From Chiayiivirga sp. (GTDB lineage: Bacteria; Pseudomonadota; Gammaproteobacteria; Xanthomonadales; Xanthomonadaceae): 64,000 bases of DNA. The first letter of the stretch is position 1. Each line of letters starts with the position of its first letter. The position numbers and the translations under genes are program-made. The stretch spans positions 1-64,000 of the forward strand of contig JALCLA010000006.1 in NCBI GenBank assembly GCA_022647565.1. The letters are read 5' to 3'. This document shows, piece after piece, positions 16,514 to 26,921 of the stretch. The notes beneath the pieces are model-generated. The model was not told the DNA's origin and made no database searches. It saw only the letters and a program-made list of their open reading frames with translations.

Positions 16514-19500
16514 TCAGTACGGTCGCCGTAGTGCCAGACTTCCCGCCAGCAGCAGTGCCAAGGCCATCAGCAGCGTTGCCAGGGGACCGCCGGCGGGGAT
16601 CTGGCGGATGTTGCTCAAGGTGGTGGTTGCGGCATCGATGTTGTCAGTCGGGGTCGGATCGAAGGTGTCCGAACTCACTTCAGCCGTATTGGTGATCAGG
16701 TCGCCGCCGGAAGGAGACGAGATGATCCGATACGTGACCGTGATGGTCTGCGAGGTATTGGCTGCGACGTTCCCCAGGTTGCACGGGAAGCCCGCGGCGC
16801 AAGCACCACTGGCCGACACGAAAACCAGTCCGGCCGGCGTGGGGTCGAGCACGCGCGCATTGACCGCGGTGAGCGGCCCACGATTGGAGACGACCAGTGT
16901 GTAGATGATGCGGTCGTCAAGCATCGCCATGCCGGGGCCGGTCTTGTCGATCACAAGATCGGCGCCGTTGAAGTTCGAGGTCACGCCATCGATGTTGTCC
17001 GAAGGCGTCGGATCGGCACCGTTGTTGCCGTCGTCCCCGATGCTTGCGCTGTTCACCAGGGTCAGGGTGCCGGTCGGCAGCGAGGTGGCGATGCGCACCG
17101 CGAATGTGGCACTGCCACTGGCACCGGCGGCGAGGTTGCCGATGATCAGCACGCAGGGCGTGCCCGCGGGCGAGCCATTGGCGCAACTCCAGCCGGCGCT
17201 GCTGCCGGCCGCGTCGAACGTGCTGTTGGCCGGCACGGTCTCGTTGATCTGGGCGCCGGTGACGCCGATGTTGCCGACGTTGCTGTAGCCCAGGGTGTAG
17301 ACGTACACGCTGCCCGGCAAGGGATCGATGCCGCCATCGCTCTTGCTCAGGCGCAAGTCGGGCTGGCTGCCCACCGGCGTCGAATCGGTAGCGGTGTTGT
17401 TGGTCGGCGTCGGATCGGTGCCGTTGCTGCCGTCGTCGGCGATGCTGGCCGAGTTCACGATGCCATTGACACCCGCAGGCAGCGGGTTGTCGATGCGCAG
17501 CGCGAACGTGGTGGTGCCGCTGGCTCCGACGGCGAGGGTGCCGAGGCTCAGGCTGCAACTGGTGCCCGGTGTCGCGTTGTCGGCGCAACTCCAGCCCGCG
17601 GCGCTGGATGCAGCGACAAAGCGCGTGTTGGGCGGCACGATCTCGGTGATCGTGACTCCGCTCGCGCCGCGGTTGCCGACGTTGGCATAGCTCAGGGTAT
17701 AGACGATCACGGCACCAGGCGATCCGGTGGCGCCGCCATCGGTCTTGGTCAGCGTGAGGTCGGGGCCGCCGGCCAGCGGTGTGGTGTCACTCGCGATGTT
17801 GTTCGGCGGGGTGGGATCCGCGCCATTGGCACCGTCGTCGGCCACCGTGGCGGTGTTGGCGACTTGGGTGATGCCCGCTGCCAGCGGGGTGTCCACTCGC
17901 ACCGCGAACAGCTCCGCGCTGCTGGCACCAGCCGCCAGCCCGCCTATCGTCAACGTGCAGGTGCTGCCGGCGGCGGCACCGTCGGCGCAACTCCAGCCGG
18001 CACTGCTGCCGGCCGCGTCGAACGTGGTGTTGGCCGGAACGGTCTCGCTCAGCACCACGCCGGTGACGCCGATATTGCCGGTGTTGGCATAGCTCAGTGT
18101 GTAAACCACGATGCCGCCCGGCGCGACGCTGACGTTGCCATCGCTCTTGCCGAGAGTGAGATCCATCTGGCTCGCGGTGGGCGTGGAATCCATCGCGGTG
18201 TCGTTGCCCGGATTCGGATCGGCACCGTTGCTGCCGTCGTCGGCAATGCTCAGGCTGTTGACCACCGATGTGGTGCCCGCCGGCAAGGTGGCATCGACGC
18301 GGATCGCGAAGGTGGCGCTGCCCGTGTCACCGACTTCCAGCGTGCCGACGTTGAGCGTGCAGGGCGTACCTGCCGGTGCGCCATCCGCACAGCTCCAGCC
18401 TGCCGTGCTGCCCGCGGCATCGAATGTCGTATTGGCCGGCACGGTTTCGCTCAGCACCACGTTGTCGGCGCCGCGGTTGCCGATGTTGGTGTAGTTCAAC
18501 GTGTACACCACCACCTGGCCGGGCGAGGTGCTCGCATTGCCGTCGGTCTTGGTGACGCCCAGGTCGGGTGCGCCGGTCAGCGGCGTGGTGTCGCTGCTGC
18601 TGTTGTTGCCGGGCGTGGGGTCGGTGCCGTTGTTGCCGTCGTCCGTGATGCTGGCGCTGTTGGCAATCTGGGTGACGCCGGCCGGAAGCGGCGTATCGAC
18701 GCTGAGCGCGAAGGTCACGCTGCCGCCACCGCCCGCGGCGACCGCGCCGACGGCGAGGGTGCAGGTGGTGCCTGCCGGCGACGCATCGGCGCAACTCCAG
18801 CCAGCGCTGCTCGATGCGGCGTTGAAGCGCGTATTGGCCGGCACGGTTTCGCTGATCGTCACCCCGGTAGCGCCGCGATTGCCGGCGTTGCTGTAGGTCA
18901 GGGTGTAGGCCACCACCGCACCCGGCGCGGTGCTGGCGCCGCCGTCGGTCTTGACGAGGGTGAGGTCCGGGCTGCCGCTGCCGATCGGCGTGGTGTCGTT
19001 CGCGATGTTGTTGGGCGGCGTGGGATCGGCACCATTGCTACCGTCATCGGCCACCGCGGCGGTATTGGCGATCTGGGTCACGCCGGCAGGCAGCGGCGTG
19101 TCCACCGTGAGCGCGAACGCGACCGCGATGGCCGGTGCGCCGGCGGCAACATTGCCGATGGCCAGGGTGCAGGTGCTGCCGGTATTGCCGTTCGGCAGGC
19201 ACGCCCAGCCCGGCGCACTGGCGCCGGCATTGAACGTGGTGTTGGCCGGAACGGTTTCGGTGATTACGACGCCGGTTGCGTTCTGCACGCCGACATTGGC
19301 GAGCGACAGGCTGTAGACCACGGTCGCGCCGGGTCCGGTGCTGGCACCGCCGTCGGACTTGCCGAGCACGAGGTCGGGCGTCGCCACCACCGGCGTCGTG
19401 TCGCCGCCGGTGTTGTCGCCCGGGGTCGGGTCGGGGCCATTGGCGCCGTCGTCGGCGACGGTCGCGCTGTTGGCGATGTCGGTTACCCCGGCCGGCAGCG

Positions 19501-22500
19501 GGCTATCCACCGTCACCGCGAAGGTGACGGGCGGTGCCGCGGTGTTGCCGCCGGCAAGCGCACCGACCACGAAGGTGCAGGTGCTGCCGGCACTGTTGCC
19601 AGGCACGCACGTCCAGCCCGAGGTACTCGCACCTGGATTGAACGTGGTGTTGGCGGGCACGGTTTCGGTGATCGTCACGCCGGTGGCGTTCTGATTGCCG
19701 ACGTTGCGCACGGTCAGGGTGTAGGCCACGGTGCTGCCCGGCGTGGTGCTGACGCCACCATCGGACTTGGCGATCACGAGGTCGGGCGCAGCGGTGACCG
19801 GAACCACGGTCGGGTCGCCGCCACCCGGCGGGGTCGGATCATCCGACGGCACCGGACTCGGATACTCGGTGCTGCGGATATCGGCCTGATTGGTGACCGA
19901 GACGACGCCGGCCGGCAGCGGCGAGACAACCTGCACCTGATAAGTCACGGTCGCAGTGCCGTTGGCGAGGATCGTACCCAGATTCACTTCGACCGGTTCC
20001 GTGCACGCCGCGACATCGCTGACCGTGCCCTGCGTGGTCGTGACGCTGCCTGCAACCAGTGGGCTGTTCGTATCCGGCGTGTCGCAGAGCGTGACGCCCG
20101 TGGCGTCACCGGGACCATTGTTGGTCACCACGAGGGTGTACGTGATGTTCCCGCCGGCCGTGGCCGGATTGGGCGTGCCTGTCTTGGTGGCACTCAGCGT
20201 CGGCGTGCCGAGGCTGGCCACATCGGTCAGCGGCCCGTATTCGCGCTCCGGATCGGTGACCGGATCCGGCGTACCGTCGCCCGGCATCGAGCTGGCATCG
20301 GTCATGCGGCCGGTGTTGACGAGCGGATTCACTGCCGGCGGCACCACCGCCAGCGGCACTTCGATCACCGCCGCCACGCTGGCACCGGCCGGGACCGTTC
20401 CGTTGGGTGACATGGCCGCCGCCTGGGTGCGGAACTGCAGGCGCGTCTGTCCCACGGCCGGCGTGTCGGCCTGGGCCACCACTTCGAAGCCGGCCGGCAC
20501 CGAGATGATGCTGAAGCCCGACGCGGTCCACACCGTGTTGTCGAAATCGTCGTTGACCACGAGATCGTAGGCCGGCGCATTGCCGGTGTTTTGCAGGGCG
20601 AGCGAGATCCGCACGCGGCCCGCGTTCAACGGACCCATGGTCTTGTCCAGCGCCAGCACCGGTTCGACCAGCTCGATGTCTTCGTTGTCGGTGATTGCAG
20701 GCGTGGTGGCCGTGGTGAGGCGACCGGTGTTGCGCAACACGTCGCCACTGGCGTTCGTCGGCGTCGCCGCGGCCGGCGCGCGCGCCAGCACGTTGACGAT
20801 GATCTGGCCACCGGCGGGATCGACACAGGCAGGACTGTTGACCACGGTGCCGAAGTTGAAGGCGATGCGGTCGTTCAGGCCATTGACGACCTGATCGTCG
20901 AACAGGGTCGGTGTGCCGCTGCCGCTGGCCGTCAGGCACGAGCCCAGGCTCACCACGCTGCCGCTGACGAGTTCGAGCACACCATTGGCCTGATCGGCAG
21001 CAAGGATCACGTCTTCCAGCACCACGCTGGTGGCGGTGCCCTTGGGCAGCACGGCAACGAGTTGGTAGGTGACGAGTTCGCCGATGGCGAGATCGAACAG
21101 TGCCGGGTTGCCGACCGCGCTGGTGGTGTCGGCGTTGTCGCTCAGGATGGAGACCTTGGTCAGGCTCGGCGCGTTCACCGTCACATCCGCGGTGTCAGCA
21201 TCGCTGCCGGTGCGTGTTCCACCCGGCACCGGAGTCGGCGTGGAGTCGTACTGTGCGGTGGCGGTGTTGGTGTAGCTCGCGCCCGGATTCACCCCGACGT
21301 CCACGGTTGCGGTGTAGCGCAGGGTACAGCTGGCGCCCAGAGCCAGCGGCGAGGCGATGGTGAAGGTCACGTCGTGGGCATTGGCCGGCGTCGCCACCGG
21401 GCTGGTGCAGGTGCCGCCGGCGGCGAGCGCGACGAAGCTCAGGCCCGGGTTGGGCAGCACATCGCGGATGCGCGGATTGAAGGCGTCGGCGCTCGACAGC
21501 GGCGCGAGGTTCGACAGGGTCAATTCCATCGTCACCGTGTCACCGGCTTGCACCAGATGCAGGCCGCCGGTGGGTGTGGGCACCAGTACGGACTTCTGCA
21601 CGTCGAGTTCCGGCTCGACGATATCGATGGCCGCTGTGTCCTGGATCGTGGTGATCCCACCCGGGCCGGGCGGATCGAAGCTCAGGCCGGCGGTGTTGTT
21701 CTGGTCCACCACGCCGCCCTGGTTGAGCGGGTTGTCGCGCAGCAACGCCACGACCTCGAACACCAGCACATTGCTGCCGCCGTTCGGGTTGACCACGGTG
21801 CCGAGGTTCCAGTCGACGCGATCATTGAAACTGTCGGAATCCGCACCGTCGGAGGCAACGCCCACAATCGCGCTGCAGGCACCGCCATTGCAGGTGATCC
21901 CGGCCTCGCTGGCCGCGGCCACGAAGGAGAACGACTGCACCTCGAACACGCTACTGCCGGTGGGCAACTGGTCGAACACCGAGGCGCTGTTCACCGTGCC
22001 ATCGGGGATGGTGACGGTGAAGCGGTAGGTGACGGTTTCGCCGATGGTCAGGTCAGGATCGCTGTCGGCACCATTGCCGGTGTTGGCGATGCTGGTGGCG
22101 ACGATGGTCTTGTCGACACCGGGCGCGCTGACCGTGATCGCGTGCGATTCGCTGGTGCTGTAGTTGCGCTGCTCCGGATCGGTACCGGCGAGCGAGTCCC
22201 ACCCGAGGCTGGCGGTGTTGGTGACGGTCTGGCCGGGTTCGACCGACTGTGCCAGCGTGGCGTCATAGGTACAGGTGGCGCTCTCGCCGAGATTGATCTC
22301 GTCGTAGGCGATGCTCAGGGTGGGCGAGGTGAAGTTGATCGAGGTCGGCGCGCCGGCGGTGCCGGTGCAGGAGGCGCTGCCTGCCACGAAAACCAGTTCC
22401 GGCGGCAGGGTGTCGCTCAGCAGCGCATCAAAGGCGTCGGCGTTCGACGCGCCGGTGTGCGCGATATTGACGGTGAATGTGACCGTGTCGCCGGCATCAC

Positions 22501-25500
22501 CGCTGCTGATCGAACCGGTCTTGACCACGCTCAGCTGAGGTTCGACCAGATCCAGGTCGGCCGTGGCCGTGCCGCTCAGGCCCGCACCGTAGTTGACCGA
22601 GGCGGTGTTGGTCAGTTGATCGCCGTTGACGTTCGCGGGCAAGTTGACGACCTGCGCCACCACTTCCACCTCCACCGTTTCCACGCCGGCGGCGGGCGGA
22701 TTGCTGATCGCGCCGAAACCGAAATCGATGGTGTCGTTGATGGCGTCGCCCGGATTGATGTCCGACAGCGTCACCGTGGGCGGGTTGTTGGCAATCGTGA
22801 GGTTGCCGCTGGCCGAGACCAGAGAGCCCGAAACGGCCCGCAGGAACTGCGGCAGGGAGTCTCGGATGGTGACATTGCCGCTATTGCCTTCCGGCACCGT
22901 GGCCACGATGCGGAAGGTGACGAACTCGCCGATGGCCAGATCGGTGACGCCGGCACGCACGCGGGTATCGCCCGAAGCCGGCTCGGAAGTCGAGAGCACG
23001 CTCTTGCTCAGGCCCACGCCCGTGACCGTGACGCCGGCGCCATCGCTGTCGAAATGATCGTTCGGGTCGGTGCCGCTGCCGGTGCGCTCGCCGGTGTCGC
23101 TGCCGGGCGTGCCGGGAGTGCTGGAGCCGGTGGGGTTGCTGGTGGTGCCGTTGGGGCCCGGCAAGCTGGTCCAGGTCAGGTTGGCGGTGTTGTTGAGCGT
23201 GGTTCCTGCCCCGGCGCCCGTCGCGATGTTCGCGGTGTAGGTCACTGTCACGCCGCCGCCGCGCGGCAAGGAGGCGATCGCGATGTCGACCGTGTTGCCA
23301 AGCGAGTTGTTCACCACACCGACGCCGGCGCCGGACACGTTCACCGACGGGAGATTCAGGATGAGGTCGGCAGGCAGCACGTCGAGCAGACGCAGCTCGA
23401 ACGCGGTCGCGCCATCGTTACCGGCGGGGTTGCTGAAGGTGACGGAGTAGCTGATGACATCGCCGGCATCGCCCGTAGATGGCGTGGCCACCTTGTTGAG
23501 ATCGGTGATGAGCGGCTCGGCCACCCGAACTTGCACGCTGTTGCTTGCGGCACCGCTGTTGGTAGTCCCGAGGCGACCTTGAGCAGTGTTGTTGCGGTTG
23601 TCACCAAGATCGTTGCTCCCGGAAACACTGTTGTCGACCAGAGCATTAAACTCGACCACCACGAACTCGGCATCGACATCGCTATCGTTGTTGACGAGGT
23701 TGCCGAAGCAGAAGGTGACGTCGGTGCCGGAGGCGTAGACATCGGTGTTGGTGGCGCAGTTGTTGTTTGCCGTAACTGCAGCATCTGGCAGGGCGAAGGT
23801 GATGCTGGTCGAAGGTAGCGCGCCGAGCGTCGCGCTGTTGCCCGATACCACCAGTCCGGCTCCACTGAGCGTGCTCGAGGTGAGGCCGGAGCCATTGCTG
23901 ACAAACGCCACGCGCGCCGTGTTGTCGTTGAGGAAGGTCAGGCCGTTGGGAATAGCATCACGCAGGTTCAGTGCCGCGCTGGTGCCTTCGGGCACCTGCG
24001 TCGCAAGGCGATAACGCACGATCTCACCCACGGCAACGCGCGGCGGGACCGGTGTGTCGCTGGTATGAGTTTCGGAACTGGTGACGTAGGTCTTGCTGGT
24101 GTTGGTCAGGGTAGAAATGGTGACCGACGCCGGATCATTGACCTCCGTGAAAGTCGGCGCTGTGGGTGAGCTTGCGAAATGCAGGAAGCCGCGGTTTTCC
24201 AGTGCTTGCCCCGGGGTGACGGCACTGGTGAGGGTGCAGGTCACGCGCACGATGGCGGTGTCGGTGCCAAACGGCGAGCCGCCGCCCGGCGGGTTGCCGT
24301 CATTGGCGGTGAGGGGGTTGGTCAGGGTCAGGCCCGTTGTGAACAAGTCGCCGGTGTTCGCGAGTGCGGCGTTGGTGCCGTCAGTAACGGAGTCGACTAC
24401 GCAGCCGCTGTAGCCCGTTGGCGGCAGCGCATCACGCAGGCGCACCTGGTAGGCGGGAGCGCCACCGATGTTCTCGGCAGTGAGCTGGAAGGTGACGGTG
24501 TCGCCGGCATCGGCTCCGGTGAGGTTGCCGTCCGGCGGCTGCGTCATCGAAGAAATCGTGCCGTTGCCGCTGGTCGCAATCACGCCCTTGTTGATCCGCA
24601 TCGCCGGCGCGCGCACCTGGATCTGCACCGGGGTTTCGCTGGTGGAGGCCGTGCCCTGCGTGTTCGAGGTCGAGGTTTCCAGCAGGTTGGTAAGCAACTG
24701 TGCGTCGGCGAAGGGATCGTCGCTGACGGTCACGTCGAGATCGAGTTCGAAGATGACGTCGGGGTCGCCATCGGTATCCAGATCGGGATAGTTGATCTGG
24801 ATCGAGTTGGTGGCGGCACTCGCGACGAGGGAGGTCGGATTGCAGGCCGGGTTGCTGTTTCCGACGCCGAGCGCGGCGCACAGGTTGTCGCCCGGGCCGC
24901 GCCGGATCGTGACGCCGCCCACGGTGAGGCCGCCTGAGCCGGGGATGCCGGGGGGCGGAAGCACCGTGGCGCCCACGCTCTGGTTCGCCACTTCGAACAC
25001 CGGCAGCGGGAAGAAGTCCTGCAAGCGGATGGAGCGCGCGTCGCCGCTGGGAATCGTGAGCGAAACGCGATACGTGACCACGTCGCCCGGCTGTGCGGGG
25101 TTGGTGATGAGTTGCGGCACGCCGCCGCGGGTGATGGCCTGCAGCGACTTCTGCGCGGCTACGTCCTGCACTGTCACCGACGCGGCACTGCCGTTGGAAC
25201 AGGCGAGGGCGCTCGTGACCAGGCTGTATTCCATGGTCACGGAGTTATCGAGCGTGTCACGGGTGTTGACCGGGCCGGTGAGGGCGGTGCCGCGGTAGAT
25301 CTGGCGCACCGTGCCCTGATAGCTGAGCGTCACCGTGCTGGTGGGCGGCAGGGTGGCAGCCACCGCGGGCACCACCGCAAAGGTGGCGGTCAGTGTGCCG
25401 CTGGCGTTGGCAACCACGGTCGGCGTGATTGCAACCGGGCCGCCGCCGACGTCCACCGTGGCGCTGCCTGCGACGAAGTCGATGCCGTCAGGCAGCGTAT

Positions 25501-26620
25501 CGATCAGGGTCAACGCATCAACCGTGCCGAACTGGGTGGTCTGGACCGACACCGTGTAGTTGACCGTGTCGCCAGGCGCGACGTTGGCCGGAGCGGCGCC
25601 CTTCTGCGCCACCACGTGCTCGACGCTGACTTCGTCGGTGACGTTGATGGGTGCAATCGACGTCGTGGCGCCGACTGGCGGATCGTAGTCGGCGGCCAAC
25701 GTCGCGTTGTTGATCTGGTTCTGGGTGGCGCAGGTGGCCTCATCCAGCACATCGGCGACGAACACCGGGAAACTCACCACCAGATCGCCACCGCCGATCA
25801 CGCCGGTGTCGGTGGCGCAGCTGACACTGAGGCTTCCGCCGGGACCGGGGCCGGGCGGTGGCGTGGAGGTGCAGGTGGCGCCGGCCACCGTGATTGGCCC
25901 GACGAACTGCACGTTCGGCGGCAAGGTGTCGGTGATGACGAGATTGTCGAGGTTGGCGGTGTTGGCGATGTCGACCGACAGCACGTAGTCGAACGGCCAG
26001 GCCGGGCCTGGCGGGCGCTCTGACTCGGGCGCGGTATCCACCTTGGTGAAGCGCACGATGGTCGGCGTGACGCTTTGCAGTGGCGCACTGCCGGCAATCG
26101 AGCCATTGGCGCCGGTGGCGGTGTCGCCGAAGCGGTACATCGGCTGCGTCAGGATCGGCAAAGGCATGCCGACGACGGCGCTCGGATCGATGGTGGCACA
26201 GATCCGGATGTCGATCGGCGGACCGCCTGCCACGACCGACCCCAACGGCAACACCACGTTGTAGTAGCTTGAGTCGGCCGGAATGGTGACGACGTTGCCC
26301 GGTGCGATCGCCGGAAGGAACAACGGGTCACCCGTGCTGGTCGCCGGTGGATTGCTGCCGATCAGCGTGGCCGAAGATTGTCCGAAGATGGTGGCGGTGA
26401 GGCCGGTCAAGGTGTTCGGAACGATCACCCGCACATACGGCCCGAAACCGGGATTGCCGGTATTGGTGAAGGTGGTCGTGAAGCAGTACGGTTCCCCGAG
26501 GAAGGACTCGGTGCCGGGTGGTGATCCTTGCGTAACGGTCGGAACCTGGGCGGAGGCGATGCCTGACAGTGCTGCACCCAGCAGCGCGATGAAGGCCATG
26601 ATGTGGACTCGGTGCGACAT
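16514..26620 (-). CDS. Giant secreted DUF11-repeat surface protein with IPTL-like C-terminal anchor
   Basis: A protein of about 3368 residues. The ATG at 26620 has GGGGAG upstream and starts a signal peptide, MSHRVHIMAFIALLGAALSG with cleavage near ASAQV. The rest is a chain of DUF11-type beta-sandwich modules, each with an N-x-G-type turn and a (I/L)xDTLPxxxxF or ETVPANTxF motif. The last part has seven near-identical modules of about 134 residues beginning PDLxLxKxDGG, plus one divergent module. The C-terminus IRQIPAGGPLATLLMALALL, then more hydrophobic residues and LRRPY, forms a short motif, a membrane helix and a basic end like the IPTL-CTERM class of sorting signals. It is probably a long fibrous surface adhesin or sheath component. 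It is divergent from the second sigma-kinase pair, which may control it. Confidence 0.9.
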   Translation of the reverse strand: MSHRVHIMAFIALLGAALSGIASAQVPTVTQGSPPGTESFLGEPYCFTTTFTNTGNPGFGPYVRVIVPNTLTGLTATIFGQSSATLIGSNPPATSTGDPLFLPAIAPGNVVTIPADSSYYNVVLPLGSVVAGGPPIDIRICATIDPSAVVGMPLPILTQPMYRFGDTATGANGSIAGSAPLQSVTPTIVRFTKVDTAPESERPPGPAWPFDYVLSVDIANTANLDNLVITDTLPPNVQFVGPITVAGATCTSTPPPGPGPGGSLSVSCATDTGVIGGGDLVVSFPVFVADVLDEATCATQNQINNATLAADYDPPVGATTSIAPINVTDEVSVEHVVAQKGAAPANVAPGDTVNYTVSVQTTQFGTVDALTLIDTLPDGIDFVAGSATVDVGGGPVAITPTVVANASGTLTATFAVVPAVAATLPPTSTVTLSYQGTVRQIYRGTALTGPVNTRDTLDNSVTMEYSLVTSALACSNGSAASVTVQDVAAQKSLQAITRGGVPQLITNPAQPGDVVTYRVSLTIPSGDARSIRLQDFFPLPVFEVANQSVGATVLPPPGIPGSGGLTVGGVTIRRGPGDNLCAALGVGNSNPACNPTSLVASAATNSIQINYPDLDTDGDPDVIFELDLDVTVSDDPFADAQLLTNLLETSTSNTQGTASTSETPVQIQVRAPAMRINKGVIATSGNGTISSMTQPPDGNLTGADAGDTVTFQLTAENIGGAPAYQVRLRDALPPTGYSGCVVDSVTDGTNAALANTGDLFTTGLTLTNPLTANDGNPPGGGSPFGTDTAIVRVTCTLTSAVTPGQALENRGFLHFASSPTAPTFTEVNDPASVTISTLTNTSKTYVTSSETHTSDTPVPPRVAVGEIVRYRLATQVPEGTSAALNLRDAIPNGLTFLNDNTARVAFVSNGSGLTSSTLSGAGLVVSGNSATLGALPSTSITFALPDAAVTANNNCATNTDVYASGTDVTFCFGNLVNNDSDVDAEFVVVEFNALVDNSVSGSNDLGDNRNNTAQGRLGTTNSGAASNSVQVRVAEPLITDLNKVATPSTGDAGDVISYSVTFSNPAGNDGATAFELRLLDVLPADLILNLPSVNVSGAGVGVVNNSLGNTVDIAIASLPRGGGVTVTYTANIATGAGAGTTLNNTANLTWTSLPGPNGTTSNPTGSSTPGTPGSDTGERTGSGTDPNDHFDSDGAGVTVTGVGLSKSVLSTSEPASGDTRVRAGVTDLAIGEFVTFRIVATVPEGNSGNVTIRDSLPQFLRAVSGSLVSASGNLTIANNPPTVTLSDINPGDAINDTIDFGFGAISNPPAAGVETVEVEVVAQVVNLPANVNGDQLTNTASVNYGAGLSGTATADLDLVEPQLSVVKTGSISSGDAGDTVTFTVNIAHTGASNADAFDALLSDTLPPELVFVAGSASCTGTAGAPTSINFTSPTLSIAYDEINLGESATCTYDATLAQSVEPGQTVTNTASLGWDSLAGTDPEQRNYSTSESHAITVSAPGVDKTIVATSIANTGNGADSDPDLTIGETVTYRFTVTIPDGTVNSASVFDQLPTGSSVFEVQSFSFVAAASEAGITCNGGACSAIVGVASDGADSDSFNDRVDWNLGTVVNPNGGSNVLVFEVVALLRDNPLNQGGVVDQNNTAGLSFDPPGPGGITTIQDTAAIDIVEPELDVQKSVLVPTPTGGLHLVQAGDTVTMELTLSNLAPLSSADAFNPRIRDVLPNPGLSFVALAAGGTCTSPVATPANAHDVTFTIASPLALGASCTLRYTATVDVGVNPGASYTNTATAQYDSTPTPVPGGTRTGSDADTADVTVNAPSLTKVSILSDNADTTSAVGNPALFDLAIGELVTYQLVAVLPKGTATSVVLEDVILAADQANGVLELVSGSVVSLGSCLTASGSGTPTLFDDQVVNGLNDRIAFNFGTVVNSPACVDPAGGQIIVNVLARAPAAATPTNASGDVLRNTGRLTTATTPAITDNEDIELVEPVLALDKTMGPLNAGRVRISLALQNTGNAPAYDLVVNDDFDNTVWTASGFSIISVPAGFEVVAQADTPAVGQTRLQFRTQAAAMSPNGTVPAGASVAAVIEVPLAVVPPAVNPLVNTGRMTDASSMPGDGTPDPVTDPEREYGPLTDVASLGTPTLSATKTGTPNPATAGGNITYTLVVTNNGPGDATGVTLCDTPDTNSPLVAGSVTTTQGTVSDVAACTEPVEVNLGTILANGTATVTYQVQVVSPLPAGVVSVTNQADIRSTEYPSPVPSDDPTPPGGGDPTVVPVTAAPDLVIAKSDGGVSTTPGSTVAYTLTVRNVGNQNATGVTITETVPANTTFNPGASTSGWTCVPGNSAGSTCTFVVGALAGGNTAAPPVTFAVTVDSPLPAGVTDIANSATVADDGANGPDPTPGDNTGGDTTPVVATPDLVLGKSDGGASTGPGATVVYSLSLANVGVQNATGVVITETVPANTTFNAGASAPGWACLPNGNTGSTCTLAIGNVAAGAPAIAVAFALTVDTPLPAGVTQIANTAAVADDGSNGADPTPPNNIANDTTPIGSGSPDLTLVKTDGGASTAPGAVVAYTLTYSNAGNRGATGVTISETVPANTRFNAASSSAGWSCADASPAGTTCTLAVGAVAAGGGGSVTFALSVDTPLPAGVTQIANSASITDDGNNGTDPTPGNNSSSDTTPLTGAPDLGVTKTDGNASTSPGQVVVYTLNYTNIGNRGADNVVLSETVPANTTFDAAGSTAGWSCADGAPAGTPCTLNVGTLEVGDTGSATFAIRVDATLPAGTTSVVNSLSIADDGSNGADPNPGNDTAMDSTPTASQMDLTLGKSDGNVSVAPGGIVVYTLSYANTGNIGVTGVVLSETVPANTTFDAAGSSAGWSCADGAAAGSTCTLTIGGLAAGASSAELFAVRVDTPLAAGITQVANTATVADDGANGADPTPPNNIASDTTPLAGGPDLTLTKTDGGATGSPGAVIVYTLSYANVGNRGASGVTITEIVPPNTRFVAASSAAGWSCADNATPGTSCSLSLGTLAVGASGTTTFALRIDNPLPAGVNGIVNSASIADDGSNGTDPTPTNNTATDSTPVGSQPDLRLSKSDGGIDPLPGSVYVYTLGYSNVGNIGVTGAQINETVPANSTFDAAGSSAGWSCANGSPAGTPCVLIIGNLAAGASGSATFAVRIATSLPTGTLTLVNSASIGDDGNNGADPTPSDNIDGVTSNFNGADLVIDKTGPGMAMLDDRIIYTLVVSNRGPLTAVNARVLDPTPAGLVFVSASGACAAGFPCNLGNVAANTSQTITVTYRIISSPSGGDLITNTAEVSSDTFDPTPTDNIDAATTTLSNIRQIPAGGPLATLLMALALLLAGSLALRRPY
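16990..19800 (-). repeat. Seven tandem repeats of about 402 bp within the giant gene
   Basis: The repeated DNA word GCGCAACTCCAGCC marks successive copies near 17181, 17584, 17986, (a variant near 18391) and 18790, a period of about 400-405 bases. Two further copies extend to about 19800. Each encodes a module with PDLxLxKxDGG, ETVPANTxF, GWxC, a second Cys, LPAGVTxIxNSAS and DDGxNGxDPTP. Tandem homology allows copy-number change. Confidence 0.88.
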
Positions 26621-26921
26621 GGGTACTCCCCGAAGCGACGACATTTGGCTTGTGGTGCTGGCGCGCGGCACGATGTCCGGGACCGGGTGGCGGCGCAGGC
26701 CAGAGGGCAACGGGATATCTTCCATCGCACCTGTGACGGATTATCCCATACGCAGGCGTATCTGGCCCGCGCGCAAACGCGGAAGGTTGCGCCACCGATG
26801 CATCGGCGTCCGGTGCGGGTTTTCCCGGGATTCTGCGAGGATGGGCACGGATCGCGTGGCGCTGGCCGCGAGCCAGGCGAAGCTCCGTTAACGATTCTTT
26901 ACCTCCAGGTTCGATGCGCCG
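26621..26921. other. Divergent intergenic region between giant gene and second sigma gene
   Basis: A 301-base region without a supported gene. It holds GGGGAG (26625-26630) as the ribosome binding site of the giant gene and must carry the promoters for both directions. TTAACGATTCTTTACC just before 26922 is locally AT-richer and could include a -10 element for the sigma gene; this is weak. Confidence 0.45.

Noticed and set aside
14822-16531. 569-codon plus-strand frame opposite hutG and the dadA remnant
   Set aside because: Antisense to both; it contains the tandem repeat and no recognisable domain.
17864-23818. Long plus-strand open frames (17864-20410 and 20591-23818) opposite the giant DUF11 gene
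   Set aside because: They follow the 402-base periodicity of the true gene and contain no recognisable protein; the sense strand has the signal peptide, module motifs and C-terminal anchor.
8407-26788. GAAGGTT word on the sigma-gene strand upstream of both sigma factors (8407-8413 minus, 26782-26788 plus)
   Set aside because: A 7-base match between two regions of 300-450 bases is expected by chance, and the distances to the start codons differ (about 105 and 135 bases).
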